A stretch of DNA of 64,000 bases from an uncultured Gammaproteobacteria bacterium (GCA_947259705.1 CAMYNL010000002.1:73868-137867), one strand, 5' to 3'. Counted from the first letter of the stretch, positions 9,506-17,832 are shown. Numbers and translations are program-made. The notes: generated by a model not told the origin, from the sequence alone.

Positions 9506-9582
9506 GGTTGCTGGATTCGACAGGATTGTGGGCGGCAAGTTCAGCGACTTCAATCGACGCCAAGACTGCCCCTGGATCGCCC

Positions 9583-10278
9583 TCAGGGACTCTCCATGTC
9601 CGCCTTGTACCCGAACCCGCGCACCGTGTGGATTAACGGCTTATGGCCGGTCCGGTCCACTTTCTGCCGCAAATGAGAGATGTACACGTCCACGACATTG
9701 GTCATGGGATCGCTATGCAGGCCCCAAACGTTCTCCAGTATGTTGGTCCGGCTGCGGACCTTGCCGGGACCGCTGAGAAGATAGCGCAACAAGGCGAACT
9801 CCTTCGGCGTGAGGTCGATCTTTTCATCGCCCCGGCGGACGTCGTGGGTCTCCAGGTTCATGCTCAGGTCATCGAGGCGATACTCGAGCTTGTGCTCCTC
9901 ATAACTGCCCTGTCTTCTCAGCAGGGCCTCGATGCGCGCCAGCAGCTCGTCGAATGCAAAGGGTTTGGTGAGGTAGTCGTCGGCGCCGGTGCGCAAGCCT
10001 TCCACCCGATCGGCGACGGCATCGCGCGCGGTCAGCATCAATACCGGAATATCGTTGCCTTGCGTGCGTAGGTGTCGGCACACCTCGCGTCCATCCATAC
10101 CCGGGAGCATCACGTCCAGTATCACCAGTTCATAGCCGTTTCCGTCCAGCGTCGCCAGGGCATCGGTGCCGTTTTCCACAACATCCGGCACGTAGCCCTC
10201 GGTACGCAGGCCCCGCAGCAGAAACTGCGCTATGCGCGCGTCGTCCTCCACCACCAGGATACGTTTGCTGTCACTCAT
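9583..10278 (-). CDS. OmpR/PhoB-family response regulator, probably copper-responsive
   Basis: This 231-residue DNA-binding response regulator has a complete receiver domain: acidic pair in VVEDD (9-13), phospho-acceptor Asp55 (LVILDVMLPGMDG), Thr83 and Lys105 (YLTKPF). A winged-helix trans_reg_C domain (about 135-228) follows, with TPKEFALLRYLL and RSRTNILENVWG. The start overlaps the kinase stop as ATGA. Gene order kinase-regulator-copper genes suggests a CusR/CopR-like role, which is inferred from context only. Confidence 0.93.
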   Translation of the reverse strand: MSDSKRILVVEDDARIAQFLLRGLRTEGYVPDVVENGTDALATLDGNGYELVILDVMLPGMDGREVCRHLRTQGNDIPVLMLTARDAVADRVEGLRTGADDYLTKPFAFDELLARIEALLRRQGSYEEHKLEYRLDDLSMNLETHDVRRGDEKIDLTPKEFALLRYLLSGPGKVRSRTNILENVWGLHSDPMTNVVDVYISHLRQKVDRTGHKPLIHTVRGFGYKADMESP

Positions 10279-11867
10279 GCCTGCGCACTGATACTTCCAG
10301 TCTCCGTAAGTTGTTCGGTGAGCGGTAATCTCACAGTGAAGGTGGTACCGCGACCAAGCTTGCTCTGGACCCGGATCGAACCGCCATGGGCGTCGATGAT
10401 ACGCTTGGCGACGGTAAGTCCCAGCCCACTGCCCTGGTCGGTATGCCGCTTTGCGCCCTGGCCGCGGTAGAAGCGGTCAAAAATATGCGTTAGATCTTCG
10501 TCTGCAATACCAATACCGTAGTCGGTGATCGCCGTCTCGGCAAATTGATCGACTGTCCTCGTATCGATCGCTATCCTGCCGCCATTGTCGGAGTAACGGA
10601 TCGCGTTGTCGACCAAAGCGAGAAATGCCTGTTTCAGGCGATAGGGATCTCCGATCATCGGCAATGACTGCCGGGGCAGCTCGAACTCGAATGTCTTGCC
10701 CTCGCCCTCGGCCAGCACTACCGCATCGTCACTGACGTCGGCAAGGACGGGCTTGAGGTCCACCGTCTGCAACTCCAGTTCCTCGGGATCGAGCTCGGTT
10801 CGCGCCAGCAGGAACAGATCATTGACCAGTTTGGTTACCTGCCGCGTGAGTTCCGTCACCCGCTCCAGGGTCCGCCGGCAGGTCTCCAGCGTCGCACTCT
10901 TGTCGCGCAGCGTGACTTCCGCCTCGCCCTGGATAACGGTCAGGGGCGTGCGCAGCTCATGCCCGATATCCAGAAACAGCCGGCGACGCGACTGGTCCGC
11001 CAGTTCCAGCCTGGAGTTGGCTTCCCGCAGTTCATGCGTCCGTTCGGCCACAGTCTGCTCGAGATTGGCGTGGGAGGCCATGATCTTTTCCTGCTGTTCG
11101 GCGAGTTGGCTGGTCATGGCATTGAAACTGCCGGCCAGATCGGCGAATTCCGTGGGGGCTTCCACCTGTATCCGATGATTCAGGTCGCCGCGGCCGACCG
11201 CGCCGGTCCCGGCCTGCAGGCGCGCAAGCGGGCCGCGGATGCTCCGAAACAACATCGCCCCGATGCCGAACGCGGCAATGATGGACAACAGCCCGACCAA
11301 CACGCTGGTGGTCAACAACGACCAGCCCAGGCGCTTGTGTTCGGCCCGCAGACGCTCCAGTTCGTCGCGTCGCATGTCTGTGGCCTCGCCTAGCAGCCGC
11401 CTGAACTTACGGTCGATGTTTTCGTCAAGCATCTTGCTCAACATCTTCCATCCGCGGCCGATCTCCTCCCAGGTCTCGACGATCTGCAGGTCCTTGAATA
11501 TCGCATAGCTGTCCGTGAGCACCTGGTCGATCTCATCGAGCAGGACCATCTCCGGCGTGCCCGGCGCCGGAGCCGCCTCGCCCCGCTTCAGTCCATCTAC
11601 GTTGGCGAGCAGGATTTCGAAATCCCTGGTCATATCGGTATAGGGGGTCAGCTTACCGAGCAGGATGATGTCCCCGATCTGCTTGAAGTAGCGATGCGCG
11701 TCCACGGAGAGCTGCTGGTACGCCTCCAGCCGTTTCTCTACCCGGCGTTCCTGTTCGACGAAACGATCGATGCGGGAGACACCCCACACCAGCATGACGG
11801 ACGGTATCAGCACCAGGCACAACAGGACAGCAAGCCCGGCGATCAAGCGGCTCCGCAGCGTCCGCAT
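10275..11867 (-). CDS. HAMP-domain sensor histidine kinase
   Basis: This 530-residue membrane sensor has TM1 at about 9-31, a largely helical periplasmic region at about 32-183, TM2 at about 184-207, then HAMP (about 208-262) and a coiled coil. The HisKA H-box is FLDIGHELRTPLT, with phospho-acceptor His303. The catalytic domain shows the N-box ALVDNAIRYSDNGG, G1 DYGIGIADEDL and G2 GSGLGLTVAKR. It is translationally coupled to the response regulator through ATGA. The long sensor region has no obvious His/Met metal cluster, so the ligand is not shown by the sequence; copper is inferred from neighbours. Confidence 0.92.
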   Translation of the reverse strand: MRTLRSRLIAGLAVLLCLVLIPSVMLVWGVSRIDRFVEQERRVEKRLEAYQQLSVDAHRYFKQIGDIILLGKLTPYTDMTRDFEILLANVDGLKRGEAAPAPGTPEMVLLDEIDQVLTDSYAIFKDLQIVETWEEIGRGWKMLSKMLDENIDRKFRRLLGEATDMRRDELERLRAEHKRLGWSLLTTSVLVGLLSIIAAFGIGAMLFRSIRGPLARLQAGTGAVGRGDLNHRIQVEAPTEFADLAGSFNAMTSQLAEQQEKIMASHANLEQTVAERTHELREANSRLELADQSRRRLFLDIGHELRTPLTVIQGEAEVTLRDKSATLETCRRTLERVTELTRQVTKLVNDLFLLARTELDPEELELQTVDLKPVLADVSDDAVVLAEGEGKTFEFELPRQSLPMIGDPYRLKQAFLALVDNAIRYSDNGGRIAIDTRTVDQFAETAITDYGIGIADEDLTHIFDRFYRGQGAKRHTDQGSGLGLTVAKRIIDAHGGSIRVQSKLGRGTTFTVRLPLTEQLTETGSISAQA

Positions 11868-11968
11868 CGTCAGCCCCGCATCCTCACATCACCGCCGGCG
11901 CCCGCTTCGGGCCAGGGCCGGTCGCCGGCACCGAAACCGCGGTGAGAACAGCCAGGTGAGACAGTTTC

Positions 11969-11993
11969 GACATTCAATTCCAATTCGTATGTC
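11969..11993. promoter_or_regulatory. Imperfect inverted repeat upstream of the sensor kinase
   Basis: GACAT and ATGTC arms are separated by 15 AT-rich bases about 100 bp before the kinase start. The surroundings are GC-rich, so the AT-rich segment stands out. It is a candidate operator or promoter element for the regulator operon; the arms are short and chance cannot be excluded. Confidence 0.25.
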
Positions 11994-12104
11994 CCGGCGA
12001 ACAGTTCGCCCCGCGAACGGGAGAGCGCCCCCGAGGGCCATCCGGCTACAGCCGCTGGCCGCCTGCGGGTCGAGCGGATGCCTTCTTCAGCGATGCCGAC
12101 ATCC

Positions 12105-13118
12105 TCAAAACCTGTAAGCGAAGTTGATACTCGCCGACCAGGTTTCGTACTCGAAGCTGGCGGGATCCAGGTTGGAATCCCTCTCGATGTAGCTGAAATC
12201 CATCGAGCCGTCCCAACGCTCGCCCAGCCGGCGCAGCAGCCGTGCGACGACGCGATAGGAACGATCGACGCGGCCAAAGTGATTGAGGTCATCAGCGCTG
12301 TCCGTAGTATAGCGCCTGTAAACATACATCATCCCACCCGATACCGCAGTCGCGTTATTGATCCGGTACTGCATTTCAGCGTCCGCACGATAGCTTTCAG
12401 AAGAGATGTCATTGAATACGGCATCGCGGCCGTCGCCGGCTGGCGCCACCAGCTGATCTGAATCACGGCGGCGTATCCAGCCCGCCGCCTTCACTATCCA
12501 ACGCGGCGCCAGGCGTCGATACCAGGTCACACGCAGCGAATAAAGCCAGGAGTCCTGATCGTCGAAGCCCTCTGTATAGTTCTCGCGTGCGGTGGTACCG
12601 GCGATCAATACGCGATTGTCACGATTGACGCGGTGGGAATAGGTCACCCCGCCGGTCACGCTGCTCACGAATTCGTCGTTGATATTGAGCGTGCCGCGCC
12701 GGGACTCACCGACGAAGGTATTGGGGCTGTAGGCCAGGGATGCACGCACATGGTCGCTCTTGCCGAGGTTCCGACGAACGTCGGCGAAAATCTCCTCGTT
12801 GTCGAGCCGGGAATTACGCACGAAGCGCTCCGCCGCGCCGATCAGCCGGTATCGCCATGGGCCGGTATCGGGTCGCCATGCGAGTCCCAGCACCGGCGTG
12901 ACCGAGAAGTCGTCCAGCGATTCGACGCCGCGAAACGCGGCGGAGGACGGGGTGGCCTGAAAAGCGCGCCGTTCGGCTTTGGAGAACAGCCAAACGTTGG
13001 ACTCGTACCTGACGGTGACATCGGTATCCAGGGCGAGGTCGGCGCGCACCGGAATCACCACCAGCACCGACACCAGTACGACGGTCACCCCCCAGGCGCT
13101 GCAGTGGATCAATCGCAT
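12105..13118 (-). CDS. Outer-membrane beta-barrel protein, unknown role
   Basis: This 337-residue protein has a signal peptide (MRLIHCSAWGVTVVLVSVLV, cleavage near VRA-D). It is then almost wholly alternating beta-strand, for example VTVRYESNVW, WRYRLIGAAERFVRN, GGVTYSHRVN and YRVVARLLRRLG. It ends in the aromatic strand SINFAYRF with terminal Phe, as required for BAM-dependent insertion. Short Asp/Arg-rich turns alternate with strands, like DUF560/porin-type barrels. It is last in a minus-strand group with the Asn/Gly-repeat protein and a lipoprotein, which suggests an envelope or export function. I do not recognise the family with certainty. Confidence 0.8.
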   Translation of the reverse strand: MRLIHCSAWGVTVVLVSVLVVIPVRADLALDTDVTVRYESNVWLFSKAERRAFQATPSSAAFRGVESLDDFSVTPVLGLAWRPDTGPWRYRLIGAAERFVRNSRLDNEEIFADVRRNLGKSDHVRASLAYSPNTFVGESRRGTLNINDEFVSSVTGGVTYSHRVNRDNRVLIAGTTARENYTEGFDDQDSWLYSLRVTWYRRLAPRWIVKAAGWIRRRDSDQLVAPAGDGRDAVFNDISSESYRADAEMQYRINNATAVSGGMMYVYRRYTTDSADDLNHFGRVDRSYRVVARLLRRLGERWDGSMDFSYIERDSNLDPASFEYETWSASINFAYRF

Positions 13119-13215
13119 GACCGGGCCTATATCGTTGTTATGAATATATAGACACTCGCGGCGCGTGCAGCCAGCGAGGCGGGGCCAGAGAATGCTGATC
13201 GGCGGCGGCGGAGAA

Positions 13216-13917
13216 TCAGAACTGGTTGTCGAACGAGCCGCGGGGTCCTCTATTTATGCTGCCACTGTTGGCGGGGTTACCACTGTTGCCGGGATTACCA
13301 CTGTTGCCGGGATTACCACTGTTGCCGGGATTACCACTGTTGCCGGGGTTACCGCTGTTGCCGGGGTTACCACTGTTGCCGGGGTTACCGCTGTTGCCGC
13401 GGTTGCCGCGGTTGCCGGGATTGCCACTGTTGCCGGGGTTCGCGCTATTGGGACTGTTGCCGTTATTGCCACCGCCCGCGCCCTCGCTCGGATCGTCGTC
13501 CTGGCTGATATCGTCACTGTTGTCTTGGCCGGATTCACCATCATTGTCCATGGACTCATCATCCGGAGAGCTGTTCTCGTTCTCATTCTCGTTGCCGTCC
13601 GGAACCTCGCCCCCAAACTGCCCGTTATCATCGCCCAGCTCGCTTTCCTCGAATTCTCCGGTTTCGAGGCGCTGCCGAATCTGACGGCGGATGGTGTCGC
13701 GCAGCAGATCACCCACCTGGGCCAGGAGCAGGTCCGGGGTGTGCGCCGGGGTGTACGACTGCGGCGCCGTTGAGCGAGGTTGCCCTCGCATCGAGGCGAG
13801 ATCGGCGGCGCGAAGGCTCGCCGGGGCTAGCGTGTCATCAATGGACGCGAGGACCCAATTTGACGCAACCAGGGCGCAGACCGCGACCATCGCCACCTTT
13901 ATATTTTTTGTATGCAT
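13216..13917 (-). CDS. Exported Asn/Gly-repeat acidic protein
   Basis: This 233-residue predicted secreted protein has a signal peptide (MHTKNIKVAMVAVCALVASN, cleavage near VLA-S) and a helical Arg/Gln region (LLRDTIRRQIRQRLETGEF). A highly acidic Asp/Glu/Ser/Asn region follows. Then comes a low-complexity tail of about 60 residues built on the hexapeptide NPGNSG, ending in RGSFDNQF. Start choice is uncertain: ATG 13917 is 4 nt after the lipoprotein stop and gives the cleanest signal peptide, but an in-frame ATG at 13944 has a better GAGGAG upstream and would overlap that gene. No family is recognised; a surface, matrix or calcium-binding role is possible. Confidence 0.7.
   Translation of the reverse strand: MHTKNIKVAMVAVCALVASNWVLASIDDTLAPASLRAADLASMRGQPRSTAPQSYTPAHTPDLLLAQVGDLLRDTIRRQIRQRLETGEFEESELGDDNGQFGGEVPDGNENENENSSPDDESMDNDGESGQDNSDDISQDDDPSEGAGGGNNGNSPNSANPGNSGNPGNRGNRGNSGNPGNSGNPGNSGNPGNSGNPGNSGNPGNSGNPGNSGNPANSGSINRGPRGSFDNQF
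13262..13440. repeat. 18-bp tandem repeat array inside the Asn/Gly-repeat gene
   Basis: About eight 18-bp units of the type CCACTGTTGCCGGGATTA run from 13262 to 13405, then degenerate into 9-bp units up to about 13440. Some adjacent units are identical, so recent slippage or unequal recombination is likely. The unit length is a multiple of three and encodes the hexapeptide repeat. Confidence 0.92.
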
Positions 13918-13921
13918 ATTT

Positions 13922-14488
13922 TCAGGTATCACCATCATCTCCATGAAGCTCCTCGCCGCGGTAGCGTGTCGGCCGCTGCGTCGCCAGCAAGGTTCGCCCG
14001 ATGACGCCAAGTCCTAAACCGGCGCTGGTGAAATCTGTGGTGAACGATCCAGTCAAAGTAAACGCCACTCCGTTACAGTTCAATCCACTTGACGCAAACG
14101 ATCCCGAAACCCTGCCGGGTGTTACCGTCCCGGTCTGTATAATTGTTCCTGTGCAACTCAATCCTGGCTCATTCAGAAACTGAGCAGCGCCGTTCGTGAT
14201 GGTGAAGGAGTTGCCGTCCAGGGTGCTGCTGGACCCGTCGCTCACCGGGTCACGCACTACCGTGCCATCCGGATTCACCACCATGAGAATGGGTCCAGCA
14301 TCCACCACGCTGTCCGCTCCGCTGGCCAGCGTGATGTTGAAAGTACCGCCGAACGACCCGATCGTCGGACCACTGCCACCACCGCCCGCACCACCGCTGC
14401 TACCCCCTCCGCAGCCGGCGAGCAGACCGATTCCCAACGCAACCAGAAACCGTTTAACCTCACCTTTGTCAGTGTATCGAGTTAACAC
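13922..14488 (-). CDS. Gly/Ser-rich lipoprotein of unknown function
   Basis: This 188-residue predicted lipoprotein starts at a GTG (14488). Its hydrophobic stretch (FLVALGIGLLAGC) ends in a good lipobox. A Gly/Ser linker (GGGSSGGAGGGGSGP) follows, then a beta-rich domain with FGGTFNITLASG, paired cysteines (LSCTGTIIQ and LNCNGVAF) and repeated Thr/Gly strands. An AAAGGTGAG lies inside the proposed N-terminus, so translation could start slightly further in. It is upstream of the Asn/Gly-repeat gene with a 4-nt gap, so the two are probably one operon. A CRP-like site lies about 70-85 bp upstream. Confidence 0.72.
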   Translation of the reverse strand: MLTRYTDKGEVKRFLVALGIGLLAGCGGGSSGGAGGGGSGPTIGSFGGTFNITLASGADSVVDAGPILMVVNPDGTVVRDPVSDGSSSTLDGNSFTITNGAAQFLNEPGLSCTGTIIQTGTVTPGRVSGSFASSGLNCNGVAFTLTGSFTTDFTSAGLGLGVIGRTLLATQRPTRYRGEELHGDDGDT

Positions 14489-14558
14489 GAATATTGACTT
14501 AAATAGGTATTAAAATGCGATTAAAAATAGGCTCTTAGACCTGCTTTTCCAGAGCGAA

Positions 14559-14574
14559 TGTGAGTTTCATCACA
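14559..14574. promoter_or_regulatory. CRP-family binding site
   Basis: The sequence TGTGAGTTTCATCACA is a perfect TGTGA-N6-TCACA palindrome, the core of the CRP/Vfr consensus, in an AT-rich gap. It is centred about 78 bp upstream of the lipoprotein start, fitting class I activation of that operon. It is also 85 bp past the 3' end of the radical SAM gene, so the lipoprotein operon is the likely target. Confidence 0.6.
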
Positions 14575-14658
14575 CTACCTCATTTCCCGGTGGCCCAGTA
14601 GTACACAGCGTCACCCACGCCGCGCAACCAGCAGCCTCGCTGGCCCGCTTCGGCCGCG

Positions 14659-15744
14659 TCAGACCGGGCGGGCACCGAGCCGAACCGGCACGCGGCGCCG
14701 CCCCCAGTTACCGGGGCTGGGCTGGAACCGACCGGCGCAGGCCGCTTCGCATTGGCGGCAACGACCCTCGGCATCCAGCCCCCAGGCCGTAATCTGGTAC
14801 CAGTCGCGGCCGATCACGCAGGCACCGCAGCTATGACAATAGGTGCTGCCGCCGGCCTCGTCGTGTACGTTTCCCGTATAAGCGTAGCGAATACCGTTGC
14901 CGATGGCTATCTCCCGCGCCTGGACCAGGGTCTGTACCGGCGTGGGAGGCTTGTCCCGCATCTTCCAGTCGGGATGGAAAGCGGTGAAATGCATAGGCAC
15001 GTCCGGCCCCAGCCGCTCCGCCACCCAGCGGGTCATCGCGTCAATCTCTACGGCTGAGTCGTTCTCCCCGGGGATCAGCAGGGTGGTGAGCTCGAACCAG
15101 ACCTCGGTCTCGTTTTTCAGATAGACCAGGGTATCCAGCACCGGCTGCAGCTGAGCGCCGCAGATATTTCTGTAGAAGTCCTCCGTGAAGGCCTTCAGAT
15201 CCACATTGGCGGCATCCATGAACTGAAAGAATTCGCGTCTCGGTTCTTCGCAGACATAGCCCGCGGTCACTGCCACCGTGTGCACGCCGACATCGCGGCA
15301 GGCGCGGGCGATGTCGATGGCGTATTCATGGAAGATAGTGGGATCATTGTAGGTAAACGCAACGCTGGCGCATCCAAGTTCCTGCGCCGCGCTGGCAATC
15401 CGCTGCGGTGAAGCGCTGTCGGCAAGCGTATCCACCTCCCGCGATTTGCTGATATCCCAGTTCTGGCAGAACTTGCAGGCAAGGTTGCAGCCGGCGGTGC
15501 CGAATGAAAGTACGCTGGTGCCTGGATAGAAGTGATTGAGGGGCTTTTTTTCAATGGGGTCCACGCAAAATCCGCTGGAACGTCCATAGGTGGTCAACAC
15601 AATCTGGTCGGACTGCCGCTTGCGCACGAAACAGAGTCCCCGTTGACCTTCACGAAGGTGGCAGGCGCGCGGACAAAGGTCGCACTGGATCCTGCCGTCC
15701 GCCATTCTGTGCCAGTATTTCGTCGCTACCGTGTCTTCCTGCAT
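14659..15744 (-). CDS. amrS: AmmeMemoRadiSam system radical SAM enzyme
   Basis: This 361-residue radical S-adenosylmethionine enzyme has the cluster motif CNLACKFCQNW (CxxxCxxC), which binds the [4Fe-4S] used to cleave SAM. The N-terminus carries DGRIQCDLCPRACHL and GQRGLCFVR, typical of this pyruvate-formate-lyase-activase-like family. SFGTAGCN and AFTYNDPTIFHEY are also characteristic. Extra cysteines near the C-terminus (STYCHSCGACVIGR) suggest a second metal or cluster site. It is divergent from, and 84 bp away from, the gene for the Memo and AMMECR1 partners. The family's reaction is not established. Confidence 0.9.
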   Translation of the reverse strand: MQEDTVATKYWHRMADGRIQCDLCPRACHLREGQRGLCFVRKRQSDQIVLTTYGRSSGFCVDPIEKKPLNHFYPGTSVLSFGTAGCNLACKFCQNWDISKSREVDTLADSASPQRIASAAQELGCASVAFTYNDPTIFHEYAIDIARACRDVGVHTVAVTAGYVCEEPRREFFQFMDAANVDLKAFTEDFYRNICGAQLQPVLDTLVYLKNETEVWFELTTLLIPGENDSAVEIDAMTRWVAERLGPDVPMHFTAFHPDWKMRDKPPTPVQTLVQAREIAIGNGIRYAYTGNVHDEAGGSTYCHSCGACVIGRDWYQITAWGLDAEGRCRQCEAACAGRFQPSPGNWGRRRVPVRLGARPV

Positions 15745-15828
15745 GGTGATCCAGATGATGCCCCGACTACACTGTAGACTACGCTAACCGGGCGATATAA
15801 TAAATCGCAGCAATGAGGGTCTGACCGC

Positions 15829-17184
15829 ATGCGTAATGTAAGACCCGCCGCGGTGGCGGGCAGCTTCTACACCGATAATGCGGGCGAACTGCAGCGTCAG
15901 CTGAGCGCCTACCTGCGCGATGGACATGCCGCCAGTAACCGGCCAAAAGCCGTGATCGCCCCACATGCCGGGTATATCTATTCAGGGCCGGTGGCCGGTT
16001 CCGCCTATGCGGCGGTCGCGCCGTTGAAGGGCCAGATTCGGCGCGTGGTGTTGCTGGGTCCCGCCCACCGTGTCTACGTCGCGGGCATCGCCGCCAGCAG
16101 CGCTTCCGCCTTCGCCACTCCCCTGGGAGAGGTGGACCTGGACCAGGACGCGATAGCGACGCTGGTGGGGGAGTTCCCCTTCGTCACCTACGTGGACGCC
16201 GCCCATGCCGCGGAGCACAGCCTTGAGGTGCAGTTACCGTTCCTGCAGTCGATTCTGGGCGATTTCAAGCTGCTGCCGTTCGCCGTGGGAGGGGCGACAC
16301 CGCCGCAGGTCGAGCGCCTGCTGGACCGCCTGTGGGGAGGACCCGAGACGCTGATCGTGATCAGCTCGGACCTCAGCCATTACCATGACTACGACACCGC
16401 ACGGCAACTTGATCGGTATACCTCCGAGCGCATTGCCCAATTCGATCCCGCGAGCCTCACCAGTGACCATGCCTGCGGCCAGATCCCCATTCGCGGTCTA
16501 TTGCGGGCCGCCGTCAAACACGGGTTGCGCTGCGAGGTACTGGACGTCCGGAATTCCGGTGACACCGCAGGTTCCCGGGACAGGGTGGTGGGCTACGGCG
16601 CTTATGCCCTGTACGAGGCGGACGAGGAAGGTGAAACGCCGACCCCGATCAGGCGTCGCCTTACCAAGCTGGCGCGCGATTCCATCGTGCACGGGCTGGA
16701 GCAGGGCCGTCCCTTGCCGGTGGAGAGCACTTCCTGGCCGGCATCTGTACGCCGGCCGGGCGCCAGTTTCGTGACGCTGAACCGCCACCAACAGCTGCGC
16801 GGCTGCATAGGCAGCCTCAACGCCCACCGTCCGCTGCCGCTGGACATCGCCGAGAATGCCTACAGCGCGGCGTTCAAGGATCCGCGATTCCAGCCCCTGG
16901 AGGCAAGCGAACTGGACGCGCTCGAGATCCACATCTCCCGACTATCGGTGCCGCAGCCGCTCCAGTACAGCTCGCCCAGTCAGCTGCTGGCACAACTCCG
17001 GCCGGGGATCGATGGTCTGATCTTGAGGGAGGGGAGTTATCGGGGCACGTTCCTACCCTCGGTGTGGGAGAGCATTCCCGAACGTGACGCGTTTCTCGCT
17101 CAGCTCAAGCGCAAAGCGGGACTGCCGGCGGATTACTGGTCCGACACCATCCAGGTGGAACGCTATACCACCGAGTGCTGGTAA
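15829..17184 (+). CDS. Memo-AMMECR1 fusion protein (AmmeMemoRadiSam proteins B and A)
   Basis: This 451-residue protein joins two domains. Residues about 1-265 are a Memo (extradiol-dioxygenase-like) domain, starting VRPAAVAGSFY and containing IAPHAGYIYSGPVAGSAYA, HSLEVQLPFLQ and VISSDLSHYHDY, whose histidines line the putative metal site. Residues about 270-451 are an AMMECR1 domain with FVTLNRHQQLRGCIGSL, AAFKDPRFQPL and EIHISRLSVPQPL. In many genomes these are separate genes beside the radical SAM enzyme; here they are fused and divergent from it. The shared function is unknown. Confidence 0.92.
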   Translation: MRNVRPAAVAGSFYTDNAGELQRQLSAYLRDGHAASNRPKAVIAPHAGYIYSGPVAGSAYAAVAPLKGQIRRVVLLGPAHRVYVAGIAASSASAFATPLGEVDLDQDAIATLVGEFPFVTYVDAAHAAEHSLEVQLPFLQSILGDFKLLPFAVGGATPPQVERLLDRLWGGPETLIVISSDLSHYHDYDTARQLDRYTSERIAQFDPASLTSDHACGQIPIRGLLRAAVKHGLRCEVLDVRNSGDTAGSRDRVVGYGAYALYEADEEGETPTPIRRRLTKLARDSIVHGLEQGRPLPVESTSWPASVRRPGASFVTLNRHQQLRGCIGSLNAHRPLPLDIAENAYSAAFKDPRFQPLEASELDALEIHISRLSVPQPLQYSSPSQLLAQLRPGIDGLILREGSYRGTFLPSVWESIPERDAFLAQLKRKAGLPADYWSDTIQVERYTTECW

Positions 17185-17193
17185 CCGTCGTCC

Positions 17194-17832
17194 CTAGCGG
17201 GTGTGCACCCGCTTCCCTTCCAGCCAGTTGATGAGCGGGCGCCATTGTTCCAGGTCCTGCTCGACCGCCGACGGTGCCAGTTCGAAGATCCCGACGCCGC
17301 GTTCGGCGGCGCGCACATAGTTCTGGGTATCGCGCAAGGTGGTGACGAACGGCACCTCGAGGCTGGACAGAAAGCGTTCCAGCTCGTGATAGATCAAGGT
17401 GTTCTCGCGCACCCTGTTGGCCACCACCCCCACCAGCTTCTTGCTCTGGCGAAGGCGCCCCCTCACCATCAGGTCGCCGACGAAGTGGGCCGCTGCGCGA
17501 ATGTCGATGGGCGAAGGCAGCACGGGGATCAGCACCACTTCGGTGAGGCGCATCAGCTCCACCACCTTGTCAATGACGCTGCGAGCCGGGGCGTCATAGA
17601 TCACCCGCGCGGTATCCTCCGGCAGCGGGATGGTGCCGGAAAGCCCGGAGTACCCCTCTATCTCCTCGTAGGCCTCGGGACGGGCCTTGAGCCATTCCAG
17701 CGTCGATTCCTGTGGATCGAAGTCCACCAATGCGGTCTTGACCCCCCAAACCGCATAGTAACTGGCCAGATTGGTGGCAAGCGTCGTTTTGCCGCAGCCG
17801 CCCTTGGGGTTTACGACGAGAATTGACCGCAT
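17194..17832 (-). CDS. ParA/MinD-family ATPase, orphan
   Basis: This 212-residue P-loop ATPase has the deviant Walker A NPKGGCGKTTLATNLA (residues 8-23), including the signature lysine, and the switch segment VDFDPQEST. A further conserved stretch is VLIPVLPSPIDIRAAAHF. Such proteins position plasmids, chromosomes or protein machines through ATP-dependent dimerisation. There is no parB, minE or cargo gene next to it. It follows ubiA by 63 bp in the same direction and has a strong GGAGGAGG upstream. The Memo-AMMECR1 gene ends 9 bp away on the other strand. Confidence 0.88.
   Translation of the reverse strand: MRSILVVNPKGGCGKTTLATNLASYYAVWGVKTALVDFDPQESTLEWLKARPEAYEEIEGYSGLSGTIPLPEDTARVIYDAPARSVIDKVVELMRLTEVVLIPVLPSPIDIRAAAHFVGDLMVRGRLRQSKKLVGVVANRVRENTLIYHELERFLSSLEVPFVTTLRDTQNYVRAAERGVGIFELAPSAVEQDLEQWRPLINWLEGKRVHTR

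Noticed and set aside
13262-13440. Possible CRISPR array
   Set aside because: The 18-bp units are contiguous with no spacers, and lie within a coding frame.
13165-13773. Plus-strand ORFs with repeated VAGITT or LPLLPG motifs
   Set aside because: They are opposite-strand readings of the 18-bp repeat array; the minus frame has a signal peptide, varied flanking sequence and operon context.
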